A stretch of DNA of 64,000 bases from Uloborus plumipes. Taxonomy: Eukaryota > Arthropoda > Arachnida > Araneae > Uloboridae. The notes under the pieces were generated by a model. That model did not search any database, was not told the origin of the DNA, and saw nothing but the letters and a program-made list of their open reading frames with translations. Both the position numbers and the translations under genes were made by a program. Shown here piece after piece: positions 22,377 through 33,800 of the stretch. Every line of letters begins with the position of its first letter. Position 1 is the first letter of the stretch. The DNA lies in the NCBI GenBank assembly GCA_038373865.1, contig JAXGGA010003431.1, positions 38,753-102,752 on the forward strand. Direction: 5' to 3'.

Positions 22377-23403
22377 TGCTTGGTTGAATATGTTTTTTTT
22401 TTGTCAGATTTATACTTGTTTTCACGGTTAATATATTTAATTTGTAAATTTAAACTAATTTTTATTTCCTTTTTGCTGTTCGTTAATACATGTAACTTTT
22501 GATTACACATTTTATTTTATAGCTTTTGATATTCCTGACTTGTTGCGCACGTTATGACTCAGTGTATGTAAATTTGATTCTTAGAGCAGAGATTTTTTGT
22601 ATAGCATGGATTAAAAAACCAGTAAGAACTGAGATTGATTTTAGAAATCGATAAGATTTCAAGACCTACCTGTTGAAAAAAAATGGAAAGAATAAATTTT
22701 TAGTTTAGGAATACGGAATGGTTGTTGCCAAACATATTGAGTTTTTCAGTGCAATAAATTTTATTGGTTGAAATACAGTTTCGATTCGACGAGTTATTTC
22801 ACATTCTATGTTTATCACCCAGCTTTTCAATTTTTTTGAATCTTAATTGATTCAGCTTTAACACTTTAAAGATGTTGGTTTCGAATCCTTGTGAAAGAAA
22901 ATTTTTCTTCCAAATGTTACCATTGCTAATAAGACCTTTTGCTCCCAACAATGGTTAAATCAATATCGCTTTTACTAATTTATGTTTCCTGAATTCATTA
23001 AGATTAGTAAATGTACTTCCAGAAGTTGACCGAATGAATGAAGAATGCCTATTTCACATGTGAAATTTTAGCAACTAATCCCTCTGTAGGTTTTCTTTAA
23101 GATGTACTCTCAGTAACAGAGAGTAAGATGTACTCTTCTCGTCTCTGTTGCCTTGTTCTGTTTTTAAAACATTTAACACATACATTTCGTAAAAAGTTTT
23201 TCGATTTTTTGATTTTAATATTGTCATCATCATCATTATTATTACTATTTGTTTATTTATTTATTTTTATTATGATTATTTTATTATTATTATTATCTTT
23301 TTTTTTTTTTTTGAAAAAGTACATTTTGCATTATTTTAACTGAAAAAAGAAACCCTTACAAAAAGTTTGCCCCCCCACTTTTCGAGGCCAAATTACGCCT
23401 ATG

Positions 23404-23411
23404 CATATGGG
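23404..23411. repeat. right 8-bp target duplication of hAT element
   Basis: CATATGGG, the partner of 19772-19779. Confidence 0.93.
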
Positions 23412-24020
23412 GCAGAATGGACAACTACAGCATCTCTTAAATTTTCCAAATTGTTATGCTATCTTATCAAAAATGATCTCCTAAATTCGAAAATCCAATT
23501 TATTTTCCGCAAAAAAAATTATTTAATTACTTATTAAGCATTTTAATCGCCCCGAAAGTGCCGTGAGGAGAAACGATCTCTGATTGGCTTGACGTCATTC
23601 GTGCCTGACGTATACCACGCCCCTCTCCTTCGCAATACGTTTTTCAATGCGAGTTAAACGCTGATGCTTCTTAAACTTTATTATTTCTTACATACATTTA
23701 ATATTTGAAATAAAGCTTTGATTTATAAATATTATTGCGTGTTGAAACAATTATTCTAGACAGCCAACATGAATAGTTTGGCGCAAATAACAGAGTAAAT
23801 GATTATGTAGTTCTTATCACTGAAGCAGCAGTTTTCTTTTTGGCTGAGATATGCAAGCTCAGGGGTATTATTTTCTCGTTTGCTTTTCATTTTGCAACGT
23901 TTAAATAAGCCCTGAAAGTTAATTTACACGAGAATATAGTTTTTTTAAATCTAAACCTTGTTTCTATCAGCTTGATTCACACTAAAAAGAATAAAATGAA
24001 ATAAATATTTTATTCCTTGA

Positions 24021-24572
24021 CAGGGGTACCCACAGGGGGGATTATGGCGCAAGTTGCGCCATCAAAATTTGGGGGGGGGGGGGATTTTTTAAACTAATTT
24101 ATTTATTTAAATTATTTATTATATTTTTTAATCAAATTATTTACTGATTTTTTAATGTAAATTATTCATAATTTTTTTTTTTTAATTTAAATTATTTCTT
24201 TATTATTTTTTATTTATTTATTCATTTATTTTTTTTGTGTGTGTGTGTGCTTGGAATGTTTGGATGGGGGAAAAAGCGATTCTATTCTGCACATAATTAG
24301 TACTTAAAAAAAAATAATATATTTAAAAAAATAACAGTTACCATTTAAAAAAATAAATAAAAATATTTTAAAAAGTAAATAAATAAAAAAAACAATATTT
24401 AAAAAATAATAATAATAATATTTAAAAAAAATAATATTTAAAAATAAATAAATGATATTTAAAAAAATATATAAAATAAAAAAGAGGGATAAAATAAAAA
24501 GCACAATAGGGCTGTGAAAAATTTTTGGGGGGGAATTTGCGCCATTGAGCTTGGGGGGAATGGGCGCCCCTG
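24021..24572. mobile_element. hAT MITE, 552 bp
   Basis: Starts CAGGGGTACCCAC and ends, inverted, CAGGGGCGCCCAT. It is flanked by the perfect 8-bp duplication TTCCTTGA (24013-24020 and 24573-24580). The inside is A/T-rich low complexity with G-runs near both ends and no coding sequence. Confidence 0.93.
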
Positions 24573-26305
24573 TTCCTTGATTACAATGCTTAAAAATTTC
24601 AGTTGATCTTAATGTATTTATATTTAGATAAATGCTAAAGCAGCCAATAAAATTTAAATCAAAATTGAGAGAAGAAGAAAAATAGGCGGTATCGTATAAG
24701 CTACTAAGCAGTAAACCGCCTATATCTTCTTTTAAATTTTTATTTAAAAATGTGGGTGGCTAATTTAGCATTAACCGAAATATAAATCTTAAAATCAATT
24801 GAAAATTTTGAGTATTGTAATCAAGAAATCAATTACTTATTTTATTTTACACTTATTATTGCCAATCAATCTGATGGAAATAGTCTTTCAATGAAAAAAA
24901 AATGTTTATTTAAAAAATTGTTTTGTTTTGAAATTAATTTGAAATAAATGGTTTTGAAATTTAATTAAAAATAAAACTAAGATATCAAGTAAAAAATAAT
25001 AACAATAACAATAATAATTAAAGAAAAAAAAAGATTTTGACTTCAGTTTTACCATAAATGTACTGCGCATAAAAAGAGAATGATTTACACCTACCGTCAA
25101 TCTGTTCGTTAAATTTGTTAATAAAAAAAAATTTGTAGCTACAATTATTTTTCATTGTATTTGGAAATAATTAAAATGCGAAAGCAAAATGTGAACGTTA
25201 GGGCAGAAAAAGTAAACTAAGAAATAATCTTTAAAAACGGTGGATTTAGTGGTTGAGTTCGTAAGTCAGTGGCTTGACTACCATTGTTGGATAAACTACC
25301 ACTACCACATGCATGTGATTTTAATCTTCCCTTTCAAACAAATTAATATTTATGAAAATGTAAGGAAAGATCTCGAAGAAATTGCTACGAAGGTTGTGTA
25401 TAGTACTTTGAAAAATAAATAACCTTAATAGGATATCTATTGCAATAATGTTTCATGTAAATCAATGTGCACAAGAAAGTGAGGTTGGAAAATTCATACT
25501 TTTGAATCTTAAAAAGAGGTAACTCTTAATTTTTTTTTTTTTTTTTTTTCGTTTTGAGCATTAAACAAATACAAAACCATGAGCAAAACGAATCACTTTT
25601 CATAACTCGAAAAATCACTTATAATTTCTAAAAATGATATCTGAAATTAATTGCATTTCTGCCTTCATTTCATGCCGATAACATGCTTTCAAAGCTTTTC
25701 AGCATCAATTCCTTGGTCATTATATGTTTTATGTTAATGTGTTGGAGTTGCCTGCTGCTTATCCAAAACGAATGTCTCAAGTGACAATTGACCACTTGCA
25801 GGTGTGAGATCTTTCAAAATTCCTGGAAAGTGTCCTTCCCCCTTTATCTGTACATTCTTCATTTCCCTAGGGTGAAAAGGAGAATTCTCGGAAATTCAAA
25901 CAATAGTGCAAGTGCAGGGTAAGAAAAGAAGTTCTTTCTGAATGTGTTTCTTAGTGAATATTCTTTTTGGAAAAGATGTGGTTTAAAAACTAATCATACC
26001 ATGGTCTCAATTCACAAAAAAAAAAACCTTAATTTTAACACATAAATAAATACAGAAGATCGGGATGTTTATGACTATTAAAACTTCATGATAAGTATTT
26101 ATAACAAATACTCAAAAACAAATGAAATAATGTTGAAAATTAAGAGGAGGCACAAGCACGTCCATTTTTGGACCACTTTGCACAAAAGAGTTAATTTTGA
26201 GAACAGGAACTTATTCAGTTTCAAGATTTCTTCTTTTCTTTTGAGCAAAACAAACTGCTATTTATTTTCTGCTTGGATCTCAGTTACCTAGTGATTTCTT
26301 TTTTC

Positions 26306-26430
26306 CGATGGGCAGTCTGTCAACGTGACGCATCCACCAAGCTTTGCTACTCCATGCAGTTCATGGTGGCAGTAGATGGTGCCACCTGTTGAGTTGCCAA
26401 TGTGGTGTTCGGACGTGTGTCCCTACCAGG
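26306..26430 (+). repeat. diverged segment, copy 1
   Basis: Runs parallel to 27187-27338. Shared words include caacgt-acgc, ctaccagc/ccaccaagc, cagtaagacggtaccatctgttgagtt in altered form, and a shared cggatgtgt/cggacgtgt end. Nature unknown. Confidence 0.6.
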
Positions 26431-26708
26431 GTTTGATACAGGGGTTCTTCTTGATGACAACATAGTTCTTTATTACTGAGCCAAAAGACTCTGACTTTGA
26501 GGCTCATGGAGCAAAGTAGGGTTATGAGCGCTTAGACGTACACCACACACATATCACAATTCATCACTGCGAGAAATATGATGTCAAAATTCATTCGAAT
26601 TTAATTTAATTTTTTACTTTATTTATTTATTTAATTTTATTTTTGACGATTTAACGTTGTTACTCGTATTTTTATTCATAATTTCATTTTTCCATAATTT
26701 ATCTCTGC

Positions 26709-26743
<35 letters not shown>
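26709..26743. repeat. (CA)n microsatellite
   Basis: About 35 bases of CA repeat followed by an A-run. Confidence 0.95.
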
Positions 26744-26747
<4 letters not shown>

Positions 26748-27186
26748 AAAAACAGTAATGTCAAAGAAATTTGTAAAGGATATCTGCGACGTGTTTGTGT
26801 CCAAGAAACCCCGTAGCTCCTACAGTCTTGAAATTTGGTACAAAATTATTTCAAACCCTAGGACTTCGCACCTTGGAGCGTTTTGTTATTAATATTATTA
26901 TTATTTCTAATTACTTTTTTTGTAATTTCTTTTGAAAGCTAAAATTTCACATTAATAGCCTTTTTTTTTAGGGACAAAAGTTTTCTCACACCCCTTAACT
27001 TATGGTCTCTAACATTTTGCTATTTAGCTCCGGGCATCCATTTTTATTTACCTATGTCATTTGAAAGGGCTTTTTCTTTTGCATCAAATTAGCTCGTTCC
27101 TTTTTTTTTCTTTTTTGAGCAATGACAAATTGCTTTTTCTTTTCTTTAAAAGTCCTATTCGTCGGGGGGGGGGTGTTCCTTTTTTC

Positions 27187-27338
27187 AGTTTGGCAATCTG
27201 CCAACGTCACGCGTCTACCAGCCTGTGCTCTTCCGCCGTGCAGGAGATGATGGCTTGTACTGGCAGTAAGACGGTACCATCTGTTGAGTTGACAGATTAC
27301 TAGTATGTGGCTCACGGATGTGTACTCTCTGGCGGTGG
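27187..27338 (+). repeat. diverged segment, copy 2
   Basis: Direct-orientation partner of 26306-26430, about 0.9 kb away. It lies some 360 bases upstream of the TATA box of the chitin-binding gene. Confidence 0.55.
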
Positions 27339-27701
27339 GTAGCAAACGCACGATATTTCTTTTACTGCACGCAGGCAGCTGTCAGAGATAGTACATTGTA
27401 CCGTTCAGTCACGGCGTGCCTATTTATAGTTTCAGAGATATTTCTAAACTGTAAACAGGAAAGTCATCTGTATCGTTTTTTGTTCCCTTTTTTCCGTACT
27501 TAATTTCCATAGAATTTAGGAACAGCTTTTTTTTCTTGATATTGAGGCACTTTTAATATCATTTTATACAATATTTATTATCTTACTATGTAGGAAACTA
27601 AACAGCATTAAAATGTTATCGATACCATCATCGAAAATCTTCTGAACTCGCAACTATGCAAATTTTTAACTGACGTAGATGATGCTTGCTGACTTCAACC
27701 A

Positions 27702-27709
27702 TATATAAG
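27702..27709 (+). promoter_or_regulatory. TATA box of chitin-binding gene
   Basis: TATATAAG. Transcription would start about 30 bases on, near 27730-27735, which leaves a non-coding first exon ending at the donor at 27755. Confidence 0.7.
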
Positions 27710-27731
27710 GAAACTGAACAGTTCGTTATTC

Positions 27732-27754
27732 GCATTTAATTCTAATCAACTAAC
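27732..27754 (+). other. non-coding first exon (start approximate)
   Basis: Ends at a consensus donor, AAC|GTAAGT (27755). The matching acceptor ttttttgcag ends at 27845, three bases before the ATG. The start is inferred from TATA spacing only. Confidence 0.55.
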
Positions 27755-27848
27755 GTAAGTGTCTTGAAGAAGGGTCGTGTTTGTGTTAAGGCTATCGTTG
27801 AATTGTAATACATGTGTGTTATAATTTTGCTTTTCTTTTTTGCAGGCC

Positions 27849-27885
27849 ATGTTGCTGAGCAACAGTTTATTCTGCATATTTTTAG
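27849..27885 (+). CDS. chitin-binding gene, coding exon 1
   Basis: 37 nt: the start codon and the first half of the signal peptide (MLLSNSLFCIFL). Acceptor ttttttgcag lies just before; donor GTAAGT at 27886. Phase 1. Confidence 0.88.
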
Positions 27886-30800
27886 GTAAGTAAAACTTAA
27901 AAGTAGGGATTTTACGTCTGTAATATTTCAGATTTTTCTGAGAAACGATGAATATTGAAACTGTGTCTTCGGTAATTGAAGCTATCTAATCTTTCTGAAA
28001 ATTACATGATTTTAGCATAAGGATTTCACTTCCCGTTCGAGTTTTCAGTTTAAACTTTCTAGTTTTTACTACTAAGTAATAGTTTCCGAAGCAAATAAAG
28101 GTTTTTTAAGGAATTACGCCAGCGAGAAATAATTTAAACTTGCCATTAACCATATTTTGATTATTTTCAGATTGCGATTGAATGTTAATTATTTAAGTGT
28201 TTGTCTTAAATATGGGAATTTCAAAAGCTATTTTAATGTTTCAATAGTTAAGACTTTCGTTAAAAAATTAATAGAAACACAGTTAATATTGTCAATCGGT
28301 AGGCAGCAACGCGGATCTAATGTTCAATAGGGAAATGAAAGAAATGGTTAAAATCTAGTTCTATGATATTAAATATAGTTCTTAAAGCTATTAATTTAGT
28401 ATTAGACTTAATGATCAATTGTACCTTTTCCTTACGTCAAACTTAAAAACCGATGCTTTTGGTTTGTGGATAAAATCAGCTTGTAAATGGGGCATTTTAA
28501 CACCATTGAACGTATATGGCATATTTTTAATTATTAACGCTAGATCTACGACAGTATTCAGAATTTATTTCCTACAAAGTTTATTAGTTAAATTTAATGG
28601 GTAGATAATCTGACGCTTTAATAGCAGCTCAGATTCTATATAGCAGTAGATTTGAAATTGAACACTAAGGGCCGAAAACAAGTGAAACACCACTGCAAAC
28701 GCTTCGAGGCGATCGCATTAGCCCAAAATTGCAGTCGCTACTGGAAGTCGAATTACGATAGAATCGCATCTCGTAGCAATTGTAATGTTTCACTTGAATC
28801 CAAATTTGGTAAATTTGCGATTGCATTGGCGAGTTGCGATCGTCCGAAAATTAAAAGGTCATTTGGCAAATAATCGATTTCGCAAAAAGAAAACTCAATT
28901 TTAGTTATAATTAAACTACAACTCCTTAAAAGTATGACATAAAAATAAGAAATGAGAGAAAATAAGAGAAATTTTGTTGCTTACAGAAACTAAGATATCT
29001 TACCAATGCTTAAAAGAAGGAAGTTTTCTTTCCTAGCTTTTAAAGCAAAATAAATTTTCCGAAATGAAAGTTTAGAAAGAACGTTGCAATAGCGCAATTT
29101 ATACGATATTTTTTATAGCTTGGAGTTTCAGTTCCTAAATAACTGAGAAAACAAAAGCAGACTATTTTTTGAAAATTAAAATATTTAATTTAACTTATAT
29201 TAATAAGGCTTGAAGTTTGGATTGCTGCAAAAATAAAATTTAAAGATTAAGGGAAAAAATAAGAAATAAAAATGTAACCATCGTAACAGCATGGAAAGTT
29301 AATTTCTGTTTATAAAATTTCATCTGTATTTTCAAATTTCACTCTCGAGCTTATTCACTTAAAATCGTTTGGCTTGCTGAAGGGAAAGCCTTGAATTCCG
29401 GGATTTTATAAACAATTATTACAGCTCTTCTAATACTCGTAAAACCTTCGAACTGACATCTTTAGCAGAAAATGTCATTCTTTCGAATCACATAAGACTT
29501 GAAAATGTGCATAAAATATTTCCTCCCCATTTTATAGAATTTGTGTGAAAAATGAGCTAAGAATTAGAACAGAAAAAGAACGAATAGAAGTTTCGAAAAA
29601 ACGCTTCGTAGTGCACATCCTCATGCAACAAACTAATTTTGTGCCAAATTTTATGAAAATCGACCTAACGGTTTTAGCGCTACGCCCGTGACAGACAGAA
29701 GGAAGGAAAGACAGACCCACATTCAGCTTTATTAGTAGAGATGGAGAAAGGGAGTTTTCTAACTGGTTGAATCTAATTCCAGACTTCCCAAAGGGCTAGT
29801 AAAATACTGGAACTGCAGTTTTTGAGCTTTATTTTCAATTACAAATAAGAGTGTATGAATAATTGCCCTTAAAGATGCTAAATATGAAATGCAACATTTT
29901 AGAAACTGCAGTTTACCTGATTATGGCAGTACGCACAAAAATTCAAAGTGCAAATCTTATAATGGAATCTAGAGTTAAAACAAGCTATTTAAATACAACA
30001 ATTATGATCCGGCACGCAACTTCAAAAATACATAAAAGGAAAATCTGAAGTTTATTTCTCTCGCAAATTAACTTTAAAATTTGTTTTACTGGAAAACTAT
30101 TTTAATTTAATACTATTAAAATATTTTCTAGGTTCCCTACTTTACGTGAGTGAAGGACAATCTACAGAGGCTTCTGAAGAAAATCTAGAGGTAAGCAGCT
30201 TCTTAATTTTCAGTGCTTCGAAATTTGTTGTTAGATTGATATTTACTTAATGAAATTATAGCCTGTTCTAACATTTGTAAAGAACTTTTACTTCCATTCT
30301 TATGAATCTGAAACTTTCATTTGGTACACAACTGAACTATCGGTCATTTAATCAACTGAACTTCTATCAAAAGCGCATTAAAGTCTGAATAAAGTCTAAA
30401 TGTTTTAAAATTCTGAAGCATAATCGTTCGAGGATTCCAGTTAAAAGCTTTCTATTTCATTAAATTTTATAGAACATTTGTAATTTCAAAATCTTCACGG
30501 CTCGAGCTTTTGAAATAAAGCTGCAGCAGGAATGTATATAAAAAAATATAAAAGCAAAACTTTAGTCTACAATTTGACTTTGCGTATGGAAAATTATTTT
30601 AAAGGAGTAAATTAATCGTATGGAATATGAATGCGTTGAGCCAATTTGAGGAATTTATATTTAATTCGTGCATTAGAAAAATACATAGGGTTGGTTAGGG
30701 TAAGTGGGCCACCCCCTTAAAACTGAAATACGCATATGGTTTTCATACTTTTTATAGTAATCATGTTATATTTCATCACAATGATTGGTTTTGCATATAT

Positions 30801-33800
30801 TTCGGTTTCATGGAAGAATTTTAGAGTACATAACTTATGTCAAAAAATTTTCGAGAGTTCAATTAAAATTTTTCAAAGTGTTTCAAGGTTAGTTTTTATT
30901 CTTTCTGTGTTCATCAAGTTTTCTTGTAGAGTTTAATTTAGAGTACACATTGCAATAGGAATTTTTACGCTAAGTATTAAGTATTTAAGGGGAGGGGTCC
31001 CGCTTACCCCGTAGTTTCTCCCTATTAAGGTAAGTGGGCCCCCTCAATGATTTTAAAATGAAAAGCAGCTATGAAGCAAATTCAAAGATGAAATGAAAAA
31101 TAATGATGCAGACCTAGAAAGAATAGATTGTTTAGCTACAGGAACTACAAAAGCTGGTAACTATGTATTTAAGAACTTGCATCAAAGAAAAACAAAGTAT
31201 TCTAAAGTTCTAATTTTAGAATGATACAAATGAAAAATGCTGCTGCATTTGATAGAAAAATAGCTATACTTTTTATTGGTTAGATGCAAATGATGTTAGA
31301 ATCATAAGTGAGGATGAAATGATAATGCTTCTCCCTCAAACTTAAAATAGACGCTGCCATTAACCCTACACTGCATGATTTTTGTTCTTTGAAAAAACTA
31401 TATATATATTTTTCAGTGCAATAATTAAACATTAAAAGAAATTTTTAAAAATTTAATTTTGAGGATAGATGGCTATATTTGCTTTAAAGATGCCTAATAC
31501 TTGCTTTTTATGCTTGAGTTGCAGTAAGCTTGGTCATAAGTAAAAAAGTCAATGTAGCCAATTGGCAACGCTATGCAGTGTAGGGTTAAGTGTTTCAATT
31601 TTTTCAACCTATATATTTTTTCTTATTTGACAATTGGTCTTGATCCACTCTATTATGCTTGTTCAACACTAATTTATATGTAAAAGCAAAAAATATGCTT
31701 AACGGCTTTTAATGAATTTCAGACACAGATGTTTTTTATTCCGCTTTATAATTTTTGTCATAGACATTTAAATGTAAGTAGATATCTCGTTTACGGATAC
31801 ATTTACAAAAAAGTGTTTCCTACGAAAATGTTGCCTACTTTATCAGGACATGCAAACCCCTTTTTTAGATATGCTCACTTTAAATATAAGTAAATGGGGG
31901 GGTGGCCCACTTACCCCTTCCTACGGGATAAGTGGGTCACCCACGTCTTTTTCTAAAGAATACCATAGTTAAAAATATTATAAAGCATATTTTTAGGAAA
32001 TGCTGAACCTGTGTTTATTAATGTTAAAGATAAAAAAAGTAAAGTTTAAATTTTTTTGCTTTAAAGCTGTTGTATAAGGTTTTGAAAACGAACTGTTCTA
32101 AAAAGAGGGCCCACTTATCCTAACCAACTCTACTAAAAATTCAGTTTAGAATTTCAATTTGATAATTTTTTAAACCTTTACACTATTTTTACAATGAGCT
32201 TTAATCCCTTCGTAAAATAGAGCTTTGTACCCCTCTCAAGCTTAGTCTTAATAAGCTTTAATGGATATTGCTCAGAATGATACTTTAATTTCATACTCAA
32301 TCTATATTCGGTTTAAATGAAGAAGTTAACTTCTGTTTGGACGAGATGGTTTTATTGCAGATTTTTGTCTATTCAGAGCCAGTTATAGACTATTCAAACG
32401 TTCTTCCTTTAACTTAAGCTTTACTAACTTTAACTTACTCGGTTTAGTTAGCTGGTTGGTCAACATCAGTATGATGCGTGGGAGATTCATACTGATGAGT
32501 TCTGAAGACTCCTACAATAAAATTTCCAAAATTCGGTTCAACATTTTAAGTTGTACGAAATTGAAGAAAAGCTGAATTTTAACTCCCTTGTGCTCCCATG
32601 AAAATTATCACTTTCCTAATGATTCACAATTTTATTTTAGACTGTTTAATACGTTCCCGTTCAGTATCTTCAGCAAATGTTTGTATCAAAGCAAATTTCT
32701 TATTCCCCATGAGGCTGCTAAATATAAATAGCAAATCTCTTGTGATTGCGGTCATTTTTACTAAAGTAGAAGAAACTAAGTTGAGAACACACCATTAAAT
32801 GGTTAGTTTAATAAACATACGAAATGCAGATAATGTATTAATAATGGGGCTTAATTTCTTAAATGTCAAATGTAATGCTTTCCCTTCAATTGGTTCCATT
32901 GAAGATAGGCTTGAATAGTTTTTTTAGATTTTAACCCATTAATGCCTAACGTCCCTTTTTAGGGACAATCCAAATTGTGTCTGAAATGACTGAAAATAAA
33001 CCTTTCAGCCAAATAAGTGTTCAATTATTACTTTAGTATTTAAGTTCATTAACAGATTGCAACACATAACAATTGTAAAGTGTTCTGTAGCCGTGTAACC
33101 AGTATACAACATATCTTTGGAAAAGTCGGGCATTGATGAGTTAACCATATTATGTCAGCCTTAGGTTTTGAGCCGATATTTCAACATATTGGTTGCATAG
33201 CTAATAATTTATAGCGTAACTGCTAAGGAAAAAGTTATCACAGCATATTTTTGAAGACTAAAGTTCCGATTAGAAAGTCGAAAACAGCAATACGGTCCAA
33301 TAAGCATGGATAAGTTAGGTACGGGTAGAAAGATAAATGGAACGTGTCGGGTGCAATATCAGCTTTGCATTCAAATTTAAATAGCTTAAGTTTCAGAATA
33401 ATTCACTTTTACCTGTTCCTCTTTATGGGATCAGAATTTTAAACAGTCTTAAAGAATAAGGACTTTTCAGTCTCCTTGATTTTGCTTTAACCCATTATCT
33501 CCCCCTCCAATGTTTGACCAATTGAATCGAAACGTGCCAATCGTATTTTTTGACATGCAATTTGAAATAATTGCTTTCTGAAAGATTCTTCCTTCGACTT
33601 CATCTGCACTTTAAATGAAGTCTTTTCAGAACCAAATCTGTAGTAAAAATTTTAGCTTTAAGCATGAATTGTCCTCTATTTTTAGAAAACATCGAACTTA
33701 TCGTTTCATTTGAATTTTGTAGTCTAGTCCTAAATTTTTAGGGGAAAACAAAGAATCTAGTTTGGCAAAATCTATTATAAATGTAAGTGTCTAGATGCAA

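Larger units (their letters stand above)
19780..23403 (+). mobile_element. hAT-superfamily DNA transposon, 3624 bp, decayed
   Basis: The left end CAGTGGCGTAATCTAGGGG and the inverted right end CATAGGCGTAATTTGG are hAT-type terminal repeats, flanked by a perfect 8-bp duplication (CATATGGG). Inside, on the plus strand, is the C-terminal half of a broken hAT transposase (21511-22376). A reversed LINE 3' end sits within it at about 19980-20153 and therefore inserted later. C/G-runs near both ends (ggggggcaagtgcccccc and gcccccccac) are typical of this hAT branch. Confidence 0.93.
14923..27700. other. intergenic region between two divergent genes
   Basis: About 12.8 kb with no host gene found on either strand. 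It holds the hAT elements, fold-backs, LINE ends and duplicated segment listed separately. The parts 15480-16260, 17980-18970 and 24600-26290 contain only AT-rich sequence and homopolymer runs as far as I can see. RUN-domain exons of the Rubicon gene were looked for here and not recognised. Confidence 0.6.
27886..30131 (+). other. intron of chitin-binding gene
   Basis: 2.2 kb. It holds two interspersed repeats (28669-28870 and about 29500-29742) and otherwise plain AT-rich sequence. The open frames near 28419 and 29863 are not supported as exons. Confidence 0.7.
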
